64,000 nt of DNA, taken from assembly GCF_000237925.1 (NCBI RefSeq), contig NC_031502.1, positions 26,417,951-26,481,950 of the forward strand, given 5' to 3'. A model generated the notes under the pieces. That model saw nothing but the letters and a program-made list of their open reading frames with translations. It made no database searches and was not told the origin of the DNA. Position numbers and translations under genes: made by a program. Origin of the DNA: Schistosoma mansoni (taxonomy: Eukaryota > Platyhelminthes > Trematoda > Strigeidida > Schistosomatidae). Shown here in pieces: positions 19,901 to 33,882 of the stretch. The first letter of the stretch is position 1. Each line of letters starts with the position of its first letter.

Positions 19901-22330
19901 AACCGAATCCCTACGACGATGAAATAAAAACTGAAATTTAAAGTGTTGGCGTAGGTTATCAGTGAACCTAATGTAAATTGCACTTTTCCCCTCGCGTTCC
20001 GTCAAACGGAGCATCCCACTAAAGGCCTGTTATAGAAATAAAAATCTGATCATCCGACAAACGAGTGAGTGTTTTATTCCCATTTCTTAATAATGAGCCT
20101 GAGTAATATACCTAGAATATCAGCGTATAACGGTCGATTGTTCTCCTTATCAAACGTTTACTTCATATTTACGAACCTATTTAAATCCTTGATGAGGGTT
20201 GTCCTCTTTATACAGAAGCCTTGTTGTGAAGTCCTGTTATTCATACCAACGTCTTTAGTTTAACCGTTTTGTTATAATCCATAAAATTTGAATACTTTGG
20301 GTTTAATTGAAACAATTATCAGGGAAACGGTCATCAGTCTCTGTTTGGATAAATTATTAAAGATGTAGCTGCGAAATCTAAGCTATCAGAATATAATCAA
20401 AGCGTCTTTGAAATTCAGATAGCGAAGTTATTACTACATTTCACTAGCATAAAATCCGATAAAAAGCTTTTAAAACAAAATTCTCCGTTCCATCTGGTTT
20501 CCGTTTCCGTCACGAGCGTATACAAACATACTGAGAGAGATTATAGTTCACCTAATAATAAAGTACAGCCAAACGATAATTGGGATCTCTTCAAGTCGAT
20601 CCTTTGGGGATCTTAAACAGGGGGAGATGTGTGCAGTGAGACCTTGGAGGAACATTATCTAAAGAACAAACTTATGGAACTGATAACAGAACAGAAGATT
20701 ATACAAAGAAATGAGACACGCCACTTAAAAGAAGAGTTACACAAATGTTTTCAAGTCGCACGACAGCAAACGAAAAATTTCGATTCATGACCACTCATGA
20801 TAGCAGAATAAAGGACGGAAAACTTGTAGGGGTTAGTTGACAAACAATTAGGTACGGAACACTGAGCACAATAACGAGGACAAACGCACAATGTCGACAT
20901 TTTCGTAAGATCATTCAAATTGATGTGCCAGGCTCGTCTATTTTAAAGTAAATTGAAGCCATGGGCCTGTGGAGTGAACATTCGAAAAATAAGCAATCGG
21001 AAGCACTGCTTTCCGGGTAGAAAGAAGGAACAGCGGCAGTTGTACTGTGGACTGTTCACTAGTAAAAAGACAGGGACTTTGAGTCTGAGCAGAACTTTTG
21101 CAGCAACTGCGTTTGCTACCATTGAGACACTACGGTCAATAGCCATGACTATGAGTTCATATTAGGTTACCCACGTCTGTGATTCCTGTTTGCATGTTTA
21201 AAGTTTCGAAAAAATCCACTTATCAATTCAGTAAAAGCATAATATAAGGCTTTGTTCTCGCCAAAGGGACAAAAAGTTATAAGTCAGGAGAACTACAAGA
21301 GATATGTAATACCTTATGGATGGTTTCACATGTAACTCATCGCGGCCGCCCAAAGTTTAGCGGTTATTGGAAATGCGCGACATGCAGAAAGATGAAGTAA
21401 GAACGGAAAGCCCACAGGACTTGATTATCCACTGTCACATAACCAACTTCTATTCAAAAATAGCTTCGTTCAGGCACCAGTGTGGATAAGTATACTTGGG
21501 AAAGCCATATTATATGTGTTCACAAACAGTGTACCCCAGAGGAATGAGAATCCTAGTTACCTCTGCTACAATGAGGCAAAATATACGGCCATGAGAAAAA
21601 ACTTTGAAAATGCCCCCTGACCTTAGAAATGCGTTAGAACTTCTGTTGACGAGCACTGGAGCATTGTAGAGGACATCAATTATGTAGGCATCTAAGAGAA
21701 TATTTCTTAGGTGATGCATAGTACAGGCCAGTAAGCACGCAGGGCAAAATAAACATCGAGTTACTGAATTTGATAGCGAGGATTGCCTGGGATAGATAAT
21801 GAACCTCCCTGGAAGACCTCAATCGTGACTTGTACATGACGTCGAGAAACAGGAACAACACAAAGATTAAAACGGATGGAAGATCTGTCTAAAGAAACAT
21901 GTCTGTGAAACAGTGGTTCTGAAACAACTTAGGCTGTTTGATTAAGATTGATGTAGAATAATATGGACGCATTATATTTCATGGTTTCTCATCAGCTACT
22001 TACAACCAAATAAGTATTAGAATTTTGGCATTAGGATAATAAGTAGTGTGAAACAATTGACATAAGTGAATGTAAAGGATTGGAATGACAAAAGGTTGTC
22101 AATGGTAACTATGCAAAGCTTACAACCTTTCGCTGCACAATTTACAAAAATACAATAATAAACATTGCGCTGGTTGGCAATATGAATTGAAGAGAATGAG
22201 CATTAATCATATGTTGATTCCCAAGCTGCTACATTCTAACTGCTGATAACTAATATGGGTAGAGTGTCTTCAGTTCCTACTAAGTCAAAAAACGCATCGT
22301 AATTGTGGTGTCATTACAGCTGAAGAATCT
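16951..22330. other. Intergenic, no recognised gene
   Basis: No coherent coding sequence seen on either strand. Near 18180-18215 a short stretch (ggttgacagatataagtaat) resembles the RTE 3' terminal block. The minus strand near 18560-18700 has weak LINE-like coding (CRPNEQTGYWHRHFL). Otherwise featureless AT-rich DNA. Confidence 0.35.
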
Positions 22331-22339
22331 TGATTAACT

Positions 22340-23690
22340 GATTTACAGGACGATCACTTAGTATCATTAAGTGATTTCAATATCTATCATCAGGATCGGT
22401 CAATCAATAAAAAGAGGGGTGGTGGCGGTGTGGCTACTCTTGTAAACGTAAACTGGTGTCAACCTACTTTTGCATGTTTCAAGTTTTCAAATGACTTTAT
22501 CGACTCTAACTTAAAGATGCTGTCCAAAACACCTAAATAAATACAACTATGTTTACTTTTCAAACATCTACGTGACTCCAGACTGCACACATCTGCGCTA
22601 TCCGTTTTTCGCCGATATGTTCACTTAATTCGCTGTTATTGCCTTCAGTGGTTCACTTTCAATTGTATGTGCTGGTTTCAATTCATGTGACCGTGGCTCC
22701 CTTTCATCACTAGGTCGCCGAAATTTAGTAGATTTTTCCAATCGTTTTGATGCTCATTTAGACTACGTCTTCATTAATGATGTGGGTCACTCTTTGGGAG
22801 ATAACAGTACACTATGTTTGGAGGAAAGTGCTCGACGTCCCTGTTGTCTTATGAAGGTGTGCCACAAGGAGCCGTTCTTTCATGTCTTCTTTTCTCTTTT
22901 TTTCTGCATGATCCGCCATCTTCCAAAGAAATCACTTTTGCGAAATATGCGGAAGATCTCGATATATGCACGCCAATTTATACCTCATTACATCCCGAAC
23001 GAGTTGTTGTTTCGTATTGAATGGTGGTCTGTTGGTATTGGTCTCATACTTAATCCGTCTAAGTGTCAACCTGTTAACTCTAGCCTGGGATATGGACAAC
23101 ACTTTTAACACCATGTTGGGATCCATAATGCTTGTGCCATCGGAGACTTCTTGGCAAAAACATTGTCGAAGGTCAATTATCTTGGTGCTACCGTTTCCTT
23201 TGATCTCTCTTGGTCTTTTGGTGTTATACTGCTATTGGAAAAAGTTTAACGTTTGGATTACTACGTAGGGAGACTGCATGCTTTTACGATTACTCGCCAT
23301 TTACTTTTAAAATTTATCGGTTTTTGCATATCACCTATCATTCTTTAATGCTCTCCATTATTCTTTCCCAGGCTTTTGAGGCGAGACTTTGCTGGATTGT
23401 AGAGAGTGCTGAAGGCAGTTAGCAAACTGTGTGGTGAATCTTTTGGGGCCATTTTTAATATGCCTGTGGATAGATTTCTACAGTCTTGCAAACTCCTGAC
23501 AGGTGTTATCTTATCTGATACTGAACATCCCCTTTATTCATATCTTTCTCCTTGTATATCTTCTTCTGGTAGAACGAGATGCTAATACATTAAAATCCAT
23601 GCACTCAACCACAGGCTGGTAGAATGAGACGTCAGTACATTAAAATCCATGCACGCAACCAAAGGCACAAAAGTTCTATAATAAATTGCC
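22340..23690 (+). mobile_element. Decayed Jockey/CR1-type LINE
   Basis: Plus-strand endonuclease pieces (LSDFNIYHQDRS, KKRGGGGVATLV at 22370-22450; CAGFNSCDRGSLSSLG and NRFDAHLDYVFIND at 22665-22780), then RT pieces (GVPQGAVLSCLLFSFF with a mutated AEDLD in place of ADD at 22850-22970). A large part between endonuclease and RT is missing. A 50-bp tandem duplication occurs near its 3' end. Confidence 0.72.
23567..23666 (+). repeat. 50-bp tandem duplication in LINE tail
   Basis: Two adjacent diverged copies starting tggtagaa at 23567 and 23617, sharing acattaaaatccatgcac. Local duplication within the retrotransposon tail. Confidence 0.7.
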
Positions 23691-23759
23691 CAGAAAATAT
23701 ACTCTGAGAAAACAGGTTGTTGGAGTTGACCTAGTCAATAACCCGTATTCCTAAAGTGC

Positions 23760-25110
23760 TACTGACAGTTTTTGGATCCAAGAAAGGTATCCCTGTATAT
23801 ACAGCAAGCCGTCTACAGAGATGGGCGACTACACTACTGGGCTATGGTTTCAAAATAACGTTTCAACCAACAACGGATCTTGGATAGGCAGATGCCCTCT
23901 GAAGATTAATTAGTTCCCATACAAAAAAAGAGGGGGAGGAGGTGCTTGTAGCTGCCGTAGATGTTGAGGCTGAGGTTCACACAATATTGACAGACGCATA
24001 TTCCGGACTTCCGGTCACATTCGAAGCCATTAAAGAAGCTAGTGAGGAGGATAATGCGTTGAAGGTTGTACGCTGCTATTTACTCAAAAAGTGGCCCTCA
24101 TTTAGGCTACATGGAGAGCTCCTACAATATTTTCATCGACGAGATTCTTTGACAGTTGTCGACTCCTGTATCATGTTTGGCCAACGTTTTGTTATCCCCA
24201 GGAATCTTCAACACCAAGTCCATAAGCAGTTCCATAGCGAGCACCCGGGGATAAGTAAAATGAAGTCATTAGCTCGGAGCTATGCATACTGGCCGTCAAT
24301 GGACCATGATATAGAACAAAAACGTCACAGTTATTCGTCCTGTTCAGAGGCCACATAGGACCCAACTAACGCTGAACCACAACCATGACGAAAACCGAAC
24401 GGTCCTTGGCAAAGAATGCACGCTGATTTTACCAGTCCAATACAAGGCAGAAAATTGCTTGGTTGTTGTCGATGCTTTCACAAAACGACCTGAAGTATAT
24501 GACATGTCGAAAATGACGTCAGAGAGTACAATAAGAAGATTGTCTGGATTGTTTGTCTGTTTCAGGTTTTCAGAGATCTTAGTGACTGACAACAGCACTC
24601 AGTTCATGTCATCTGTTTTTAAACGGTTTTGCAATGAAAATGGCACATCTCATCTACAGTCTCCCCCTACCATCCTCAGTCGAATGGCCAGGCAGAAAGA
24701 TTCGTGAATACGATAAGAAGGTCTCTAGTCAAAAGGAGGGAGAGGGTATCCTAGAACAAGCAATCAGTAAGTTCCTTACGTCCTACAGAGTTACTCCTAA
24801 TTCGGCAGTGCAGGAAGGAAAGCCACCAGCCTAGTGTATGTTTGGAAGAAAAATCCGGACAGTCTTTAACAGTGTGTTCCTACACAGAAAGGTAAATAAA
24901 CTCACGAATGAGTATCGTAGGGTCATTCACTGGGTGAAAGGGTAACTGTCAAATCGTATCAGGGTGATAGGAAGTGGGAACCAGGTGTTATAGAGCGTTG
25001 GATCGGAAGTGTACTGTACCTGATCCGGAGAAATGTCTGAACGTGTTTGACACATAAATCAAATTCAAAGGGATGGTAGAACATTGATCCCACAAGACCG
25101 ACTTCCATTT
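23760..25110 (+). mobile_element. Ty3/Gypsy LTR retrotransposon pol remnant (RNase H end, integrase)
   Basis: The start gives the RNase H end (GSKKGIPVYTASRLQRW, then ADAL). Next is the integrase zinc-finger-type linker (HKQFHSEHPGISKMK, YAYWPSMD at 24210-24300). The integrase core follows with HADF (24418), VVVDAFTKRPEV, ILVTDNSTQF (24578) and the NGQAERFVNT block near 24683, so all three acidic residues can be located, but across frame shifts. A post-integrase stretch VTVKSYQGDRKWEPGV follows at about 24940. No LTRs identified. Defective. Confidence 0.8.
23942..24358 (+). pseudogene. Gypsy RNase H-integrase junction fragment (138 codons open)
   Basis: Longest open piece of the Gypsy remnant. 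It covers the tether after RNase H and the H..H..C-type integrase N-terminal region ending YWPSMDHDIEQ. The frame is lost immediately before the catalytic core. Confidence 0.7.
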
Positions 25111-27059
25111 CAATTGCTCGTGGGTTCATCTAGAATAAGCCCTCAGGTGCGCAAACGTTAAGGAGACAAACGACGCAAGGGCAAAGCGGTACAACTTTTG
25201 AGAGTGATGAACCGCAAGAGGAGTGCGGTAACCAAGTTTTGGGTGGATCTGAGAAATAAGTACTACACAACAGACTTTAAAGGGAGGAGGTCGGTCCACA
25301 GGTGAAGTTGGGGAAGCCTTAAGAAGCTCAGAAGAAGCCAAACATATTCCATCCAATCAAATTTTGGAAAAATATTCCAGAATCACCATGTGTAGCTTCC
25401 CTAATGGACGAATGCTAATAACCTGTGTGCGGATTGGATAACTATAATGATGATTTCGTTTTTACTAAGAACTTCAAATACCTGACAGTTTTGTACCATA
25501 ATTGGCACTGTTTGGAATAACATTCCTTCTACTTGTCTCCTGTCTTCTGAGTTCGCGACTTGGGAGGATTCTAGCGTTCGAGTGCTCAAGTATTATCAGA
25601 CATACTAAGAATCTAAGTTCGTGTTTTACAAAAATCTCTTTGAATGAGTACAGAGATTTGCTACAATGTAGTCGTATGATAAGAGAATAAAGTATTTGGA
25701 GATCTGTCTTGCTACCTATTACTGTTCCTGTCGGATAAAGAGGATATGAGATGAAGTGAGAATGTCATGGGACATAATAAGCATCTACGATTATGAAAAT
25801 CGAAACATTCTATCGAAACCTTGCGAGTGCAACTCACGAGGCAATATACGACCAAATGCACAGTGAAGGGCTGATACCCAGGCAAAGTAACACTTTTTCA
25901 CCTATTTTCGGTCCTTCCTGAGATTCTCTTTCTGCCAACGTGACAACTGTCTCTTTAGTCGATAGCCTCAAGAGAAGGCTCGGCAATCACTTACCTACTC
26001 AAAGCTTACTGTCCTTCGCCTGAAAAGACAGCATTTAATCCATGTCTCTTGCCTTACCAGTACACTATTAGCATCCCGATCAGACTTTATGTTGCTTCCG
26101 ACACCATCGTCTCATCTCTTCTCACCTTTCCTTTTTTCCCTCCGACTATCTGTAATTCTTACGTTTTTGTCAGTTCGTAGTGCTTGCTTCTCTATATTTT
26201 AATTAAAAATCCTTCAATTTGCAGTAAACCAGTATTCTGTCCGGTAAAGTGATGACTGATAGTCTCAGAAACCATGATGTCCCACAACGAACACATTCAT
26301 ATATACTCGATAAGTAACAGTTCCTAACTAACTATGGAACTCCTTAAAACTAGTGCGACAGAGTGTCTGGATTACTCAGATTGGAGGACTTCAAAAACCT
26401 ATGACCGTACTGTAACATCAAGAAGTAAGCTCCAAGACACTTAGTAGCTTGTACAAGCTTGTCACAAAGATATTGGGTGGTGAAAATCACCATGAATTTT
26501 GAAAAGGACGGAGACTTCGTACATTTTAGGAGTTGTTTTTGTTTTGACGTATTTATTGCATCCAAAACATACTTGGCCTACGTTAACTTGAACCATTTCG
26601 GCTAACATTTGGAATTTTTCCCATATCCTTTTTAGACACTCTTTTCTAGTTGATGCGCACGCTAGTAATTAACTTGTGTGTTTTTGTTGATTCTTCTCGT
26701 TTTAGTCTGTTTACAGGGCTCAGCTGTACTTATAAACGTGTGAGGCAAACATTTTTAATCCCTGTCAAGGGAAAAATTAAACTTACTGAAGTGCAGTGGG
26801 CGTAAAATGTTGTTCTACAATATTCGTACTCGCTTAAAACCCACCCCATACAAAAGATGCTCGAATTCTAACTACCACTGGTTTTTCAGATTTTGCTGTT
26901 CGAGCTAAACATTATTGATCCAGGAGGCGATAGACCTTCCGGTATTGACTGGTGAGAAAGTTGATTGTGACTTCAGTGGTAACGTGAGTGCTGACAACGA
27001 GGAATGTGTCAGTGTTATAAAAGTTGTTAGGGAACGAGTCGAACACACACACATCAAAA
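25111..27059. other. Intergenic, no recognised gene
   Basis: Nothing recognised on either strand. Small open frames only, without family motifs. Confidence 0.35.
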
Positions 27060-30000
27060 GGGAGAATCCCCCTTGAAAGAAACGAAGGGTGAAATAGTAT
27101 TGTGTGTTGGTGGTCACGATTCTAAAGCAGTAGCTGAAGATCAGAATAAAATCATCATCGCCCTAAGAAGTTTTGGTATGGCTTCCCCGAGTGACGAGAA
27201 ATGGACGACAGTTGGGAAACAAGGTAGGGGAATAGGACAAATACACACAGCGCCCATTTGGGTGATAATACTTTGATGAACTCTCATCCTGAGTCACAGA
27301 ATGGTCCGCCAAAGTACCAAAGTAGGACGATACTTAAATTATACATGGCTGGGAAAGGCCGGATCCCATAGGACATTATTGTGAGTGATGTACTTGGATT
27401 AAACTACCCTGTTGCAAAAACCGAACATGTGTACGATATGAAGAAGTTAAGAAGATTTATTTGCAGAATCTTACAAAATCATCCTGCGGAAATCGGCACC
27501 GAAAATTGACAAGATAAGGAAGGAGGATTGAAGGGAATATCGAGCTCCGACCACACAGACTCCTGAAGGTGATTGAAGCGTCTCAGGAACCACGAAATAT
27601 TTCCTTAACTAGTGCTCGAAGTCAAGAATATACGGAAATCCCATTAAGATCTGAAATGCCTCTAGAAGGTGGGATAAAAAACAAGAGGGCACAAGATGAA
27701 CTAGAAATGAGTCGATAAAAAAAGTCGGCTCAGTGGGTTTTCGAGTAGTCAGGTCTCGGAAACGAATGCTACCATGGCTTACATGGACTGGTCGTTCTTT
27801 ATAGGAGCCCTACAAACAAATGCATACAGTCCAGTATTAGTAGACGAATGAAAGTCATTTATCGTTGCTGTGATCGAAACGTGGTTAGTTTATGACTTTG
27901 GAGTCACTCCGGAACGATCGAAACTCAACTACCTAAGAAATGGTAGGAACAAATGAAGGAAAGGGGCTGAATCTCTTACATGCATAGCTAATAATATAAA
28001 CATCCGTTTCTTTGCTTGTGTATCTCATGATGGCAGAACTTGTTAAGTCACTAGCTGTAAACTCGCTTCTGAAGTCTGTACAGTGTCACCTACCGTAGCC
28101 TAATTTGCATGGCAATTAGCCACTATTCTGTTTTGTCACTCATGTTTTTAGCTTGTGACATAGTATCAGATCAGGGTAGGCCTTGACCGAATCTGTGAAG
28201 AGCAAGAATAATAGACATGCGGGAGCGCACTGGAACAACTGACTGGTCAGTAAATACTAGCTCATCGATCGATGGAGCAAGGTCCGTATTTAAAGCCTAG
28301 TTGTGTCCCCATTTATATCGTTCTTAGTGCCACATAGACCTAAAAACTGTCCACTATGGCTAACTAAACAGGTCAGGAAACTTCTTAGACGCACGATGAA
28401 GTATCAAAGTATATGTATTTCTACAGATTCCGAGAAGTACAAATCCATTTCTTGTAACACTAGGAACGAATGCGAAGCAGTGATAAGTAATTCCAAACGT
28501 TCATATGGAAGACAGTTAGTTAGGTATTGTGAAAATAGGCCGAAAAGATTGTTTCCGTATACGAGGAAGAGGATTCCGAGAAGTGATGGAATTCTACCAC
28601 TTTTGGTGCAAGAAAATCCTCTGATATTAGCAAAGGATGATGCTAGTAAAGCTGAAGCCCTATCAGAATATTTGAATAAAGTTATTTTTACCATTGATGA
28701 TGCAAGCCAACAACCAATTATAATGACGATCTATCGATAGTTCCTGTGGTCGCTGAGAAAAGATATGTTTTACTATTAGTTTGACATCTCAGACCAGATA
28801 AGTCCAGTGTTCCCGAGGATGTCCATCCTAGTGTTCTGAAAACCCGGGTGGATGAGATTGCTGAACCTTTGGGAATACTGTCTCATATGTCTTTATGACA
28901 GTCCAAACTGCCAAAAGACTGGAAAAACGCAATTGTCAGCCCGGTTTATAAAACGAGGGGTAGAGACTTTGTAACTACCAACACGTTAGTCTGATCCATG
29001 TAGGTGTCTATCTAATGGAAATGAATTTTAGGATTTTCATTCTAAGTGTATAGACAGAAATGGTCTTTCATTCAAAGAATAGCACGGTATTAGGAAAGGA
29101 CTATCATGCCTGAAAAATCTGCTCACTGCAAGAGAGGGTTGGGCTTCAGATAAAGATAGAAATATTCCAGATGTGATTTTCATAGATCCAGGTAAAGGCT
29201 TCTTCAAGGTCTTTTGGCATGGTCTTAGATTAAAAATGGAAGGTTTTGGGATTGATTATGAAACCATAGATAGGAAAAGTGGCTGTTTGAGTGATAGAGG
29301 GCAACGGGTACAGGTGAATAGGACTTTATCAACATGGGATTCTGTAAAATGTGGAACTCCTCAACAAACAATGCTTGGCTCTTTACATTTTACTTCATTT
29401 AAATGACCGACCACCTGTAGTAAAGTCATCTGTTCTACTCTTTGCAGATGATATCGAGATTTGGTGAACAATAAACAATATGTCAGGCAGGATAATATTA
29501 CCGGATGACTTAAGTTTGCTGGTTGAGTGAATGGGTAGGTGGTCATTAAAAGTTAGTTCTAGCAAGAGTGTGGTGATGAAAAAATATGGTTGCGACGATT
29601 CATCTCACCAAACAAAACGTGTAGTTATATTATCGTAGTAATGGACTATAAAGACCAAGGAGTCGTAGTGAGCAATGAACTCGAAACTAAGAATAACTTC
29701 AAGGTTGCTGTTACCAAATGCTTCGGGGTTTTAGGGGGTGTTTGTAGGTCATTTCATTACTTGGACGAAATGTCCGGGATATTATACCCGACTTTTGTGA
29801 ACCCGAATCAGAATATGGAGCTCAAGCAGTAGGCCATTGTTTCAAGTATCAGGCAGGTATACTAGGACGGCGATGGACCGAAATAGTAAAAGATCTCAGT
29901 GGCCTACTTTATTAAGACAGACTGGGACGCTCCAACCTAATTTCGTTATCTTACCGCAGGTATCAGGCCGATCCAACACTTGTTTGCAGAATGCCGGATG

Positions 30001-30230
30001 TCTTACCTTCTACTTCTATCTAGCAGTGATCATCTGGGAGGAAACCTCAAGAAAGTTCACCGATTAATGAATTACTGGGATTATCTTCCAGAACACATAA
30101 CACCAGCACCTTCTAAGGATACATTCAATCGAGGTTGTATCTACAGAGCACTCAAAATTACATGGATTAACATAGGTCGACTGACTTCCTACCCTCAATA
30201 CATCCAAACCATCTCGTTGCCTTATTGTTC
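27060..30230 (+). mobile_element. Decayed CR1-type LINE upstream of STPG2-like gene
   Basis: Plus-strand order: endonuclease remnant (QTNAYSPVL, AVIETWLVYDFG near 27805-27900), pre-RT domain (28303-28740, PLWLTKQVRKLLRR and DDASKAEALSEYLNKVI), RT (KLPKDWKNAIVSPVY near 28910; EGFGIDYETIDR, QRVQVNRTLSTWDSV at 29240-29350; LLFADDIEIW at 29440), and a tail with MDRNSKRSQ and NYWDYLPEHITPAPSKDTF (30070-30130). Stops throughout. The start is uncertain: 27060-27280 may be ORF1-derived. Ends less than 200 bp before the STPG2-like ATG, same strand. Confidence 0.78.
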
Positions 30231-30318
30231 AATGAAACCATCTTGATAGTTATTGCCTATCGTATTGTGTGCGCAAATTAAACTTCGATCTTGTTACCGT
30301 GATGATATTTAGATAAAG

Positions 30319-30549
30319 ATGTATGACCGACAAGAGCGAATCTTCACGTTTCAAGAGAAAACGGCAACCGATGAAAATTTGGGCCCAGGATCATATTGCA
30401 TTCAGGCTTCATTAACCTCTGGGTGCGATGTTGGATACGCCCCGTTCGAGTCACTGACGGAAAGAAAATTAAATTTCAGTTTTTCAGGTGCTGAGTCATC
30501 CCCTTCGCCAGCGGAATACTTTCCAAAGTTACCCTCTGAAAAAGTCAAG
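30319..30549 (+). CDS. STPG2: STPG2-like exon 1
   Basis: 77 codons, MYDRQERIF to SEKVK, with GPGSY and PSPAEY repeats. Donor AAG|gtgaaa, phase 0. Confidence 0.88.
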
Positions 30550-33500
30550 GTGAAAATATGCACTACCTATTTTTCTTCTTAAGAATTATATTTCATATGA
30601 TTCATTTACAGAGTTTTGCACAAAATAATCATGAAGAGTAGTAAACAACACACAATATGTTCTGACAGCCATTTTTCATAATAAACTTAAGGTTATTTAT
30701 TGATATCTACATGAGTTGCTTGAATTTGTTTATAACCCTGGTTTTGGGTTTTTCCCCAAAATAACTTGAAATTTCGGGAAATCTTCAAAACGTTTCAGGA
30801 AATATTGAGTAAAACCCAAACTTTCTTAAAAGTCCAGAGATTGTTAAATATAGGTACATCGTAAAGGTTGTGTATTTATGTCAACGTCTTTGAGACATGT
30901 ATTCAAAAAATAACCTGTTATGTTGAAAATTTGTCTTGAAAGATTGCTGGAATTAAAGATTGACAGAAATGGCTTGTGAAACCTCATGACCATCGTTTTT
31001 TATCACGGGGACTAAAAAATATAACGGGCGAAATTTCGTCCAAACTCTCTTTATGTCAATGTTTTTCTATTATCCTTTCATAGACTAACTAAATATTTTA
31101 AAGTAGATCAAGCTAATGGCAATAAAATAAGAATAGAGAACTTTTCTGTAACTCTGAGATGTAAATATCGGATTGACTCAAACAAATTTTAGTCTACATT
31201 AACTTGTCGTATGTTTAGTTTGGTTACTCCCATGAATTTCTGTTGCACTGCAGTGTTATCGTAAATTTGACGTACCTAGTTTTTAGAATGTGTTTATTAC
31301 GGTGTTTAGTGACCGTTTGGTCAAAGTTAGTTGTGCTTCACAAATGTGGTTTGGTGACTTTGAGATATAAGAGACTTTTATTTTGTAAATTAAAATAGGA
31401 CGTATAAGCGAGCGTTGTTCTTTCCACTAAAGCCTTCACATAAACTCCTTACTCCAAATAGATTACATTTAACACATCTATGAATTGTTTTTTACTGATT
31501 TTTTGGCAAATATTTGACGGATAATAATATCGTTTGTTTGGTTGTATATTTTTATGCGGAAAATTTTCGGAATATTTGTTTGTCGAAAATTACACTAATG
31601 GAAAAAGGGTTTATTTAGCCTTCTTGTTTGCTTATTCAAAGCCTTAAGCATAGTATCTCAACAGAATGCGGGTATTAATCAGAAAACGTTTTGCTACTGT
31701 TAGAAATGTCCTACATGTAGCCTTATCACAAAACTCCCTTTGTACTGCCTATGGTTCTACAAAAATGACCGCTCATTATTGCTTCTAATTAAAGAAGTCA
31801 TAAAGCAACTGTAACAATTTGAGTGGGAAGCTTCGTGGCTTAATTCATGGTCTTTTAGCTACTAAACTGAATTAGCATTGTAGTCTACGATAGCGAAACT
31901 ATTAATAAAGGGATTGCACTTTACTTCTAGAAGTACTATTCATTCAAAGAATTTGAGTTATGAAAAGAGTAAAGAATTTACTTGTTGTCACAACCTTTTA
32001 TTTTTCTTCCTTTTAAGGAATTCTGTCAACCAAGCTGGTTCTTAGAATGCCAGCAGGTGTGAGTCTGTACATTATCTAGCGTATTTTGTAAATGATCCTT
32101 ATATAAATAAGCTAACTCACAACCATGTCTATGAGATTTAGTGAATTACTTGTTTCTTTTGGAGTACGCACTTATGAATAGAGCAAACAACTTTCAGTAA
32201 TCACATTATTGGTTTTTCAGATAATTTTATGCAAACTTAACAGCACAAAGGCAATTTTGTATGACAAACTGGCTGCTTGGCACCGATTTTACTAACTAAA
32301 AAGATAAAACATAATTTTACTAGCAGCTAGTTTACTTTAAGATTTTTGAATCATGAACTGATGTTATGTGCGAGTGACAGCACAATTAGCGTTTTATTAT
32401 GAGTTAACGTTTTTAGTTGTATGTTTAAGTAAATGGTCAGATATGAAAGGTCTATTAGTGACCATTAAACGGTGACATGGCGTTCTGATTAGTAGGAAAG
32501 ATACAGATTTTCGTCAAATTTTACTTGGCTGGATCCTTAAATATCAAAATTTTCATTCATAAATATTGCAAAATGTGGAAAGTAACGGCTGTATTTAATT
32601 ACATCTAATTAGGTGACCGAAAGTGGTTTTATTGAATTGTCAAATCTGGGAACTAAGAAGTAAAAATGTCCATCGGTTTGGTTTTTGAGAGATTGAGCAT
32701 CTGAATTATGACGCGTAGGTTAACAGAAGGCCAGGAAACAGTAAAACATCATAAATCCCTTATTATTGCTATTGTATAAATTTCTATATCCTTCAGAAGG
32801 TGAGTTTGTATCAGATATGAAAAATGTTTAAATGTCCTGTGAATCATCAAGTAGGCTGAACATAATTGATCATAAGGAGCTAAATATTTCTCGTGAAACT
32901 TTGTGGTTTGTCTTTTATGAGCTCTAGCAAGTCACTATAGGACACTGATTTCGTTTCACAGATAACTGATTCTTCAGAAGCAGCTGAATTAAGGAGTGTA
33001 GAATTAAGCTAAAGCATATTAGGTCCTGTATTTCTAACACAGCGATAAGAAACAAACTCCGCCTGTAGCTCTTCTGGAGTTACTGCCGGTCCCAAGCCCG
33101 GGTAAAGGAGGAGGGTTGGGCATGGGGTTATCGACCCCATCCCGTAGAAAACTAACTCGCTAAAAATGCTAACCAGAAAAAATAATGCTGGTCGGCGGCC
33201 TATGCTCCATTGGGAGTAACAGGCGTAAGTTGTTGTTGTTGTTGTCCAGGTAAATGTAGTAAACGTGAATAGTCAACTTTTATCGACAGTAGATGGGTTT
33301 AAAACTTATTCATTTATCTTCCACGGACCTGGAGGAAAGATATTTCTGGGCACCAATTTTGTACTATTTTTACTTAAAATAGGTACAAACAAAATTTAAA
33401 ATCGCCACATCTATTTTGTCATTGCATCGGAAAATAAAAATGAACTTAAGTATTAATATGGTGTAAGCAAATTGTAATCATAAATAGTATCACACTACCA

Positions 33501-33846
33501 AATTTTCTGTACATCAAATCAGGGATTGTAGAAATGAAAATATGCCCTTATATTAAGATTAGATATGGTTAAAACCAGTCATATTTTTCCCTTTACAAGG
33601 AAACTGAATTTTATGAAATAGCTTGTTTGAAGAGTTACTAGCTGAAACCTAAGCAGTCTTTCGTTAGTCATTCTAAGGTAAAATAACTAAAAGTGATTAA
33701 ATAATTATGGACAAGTAGACGTTTACCAATAAGTAAGGAAGCGATGATCAATGGAGGTAGCTGGATGTTAATAAAAAGGAATACAAACTAATAAAAGTAT
33801 TTATTTAGGTATAATTGTGGTCGTAACTCTCGATGTTAATCTCAAA

Positions 33847-33882
<36 letters not shown>

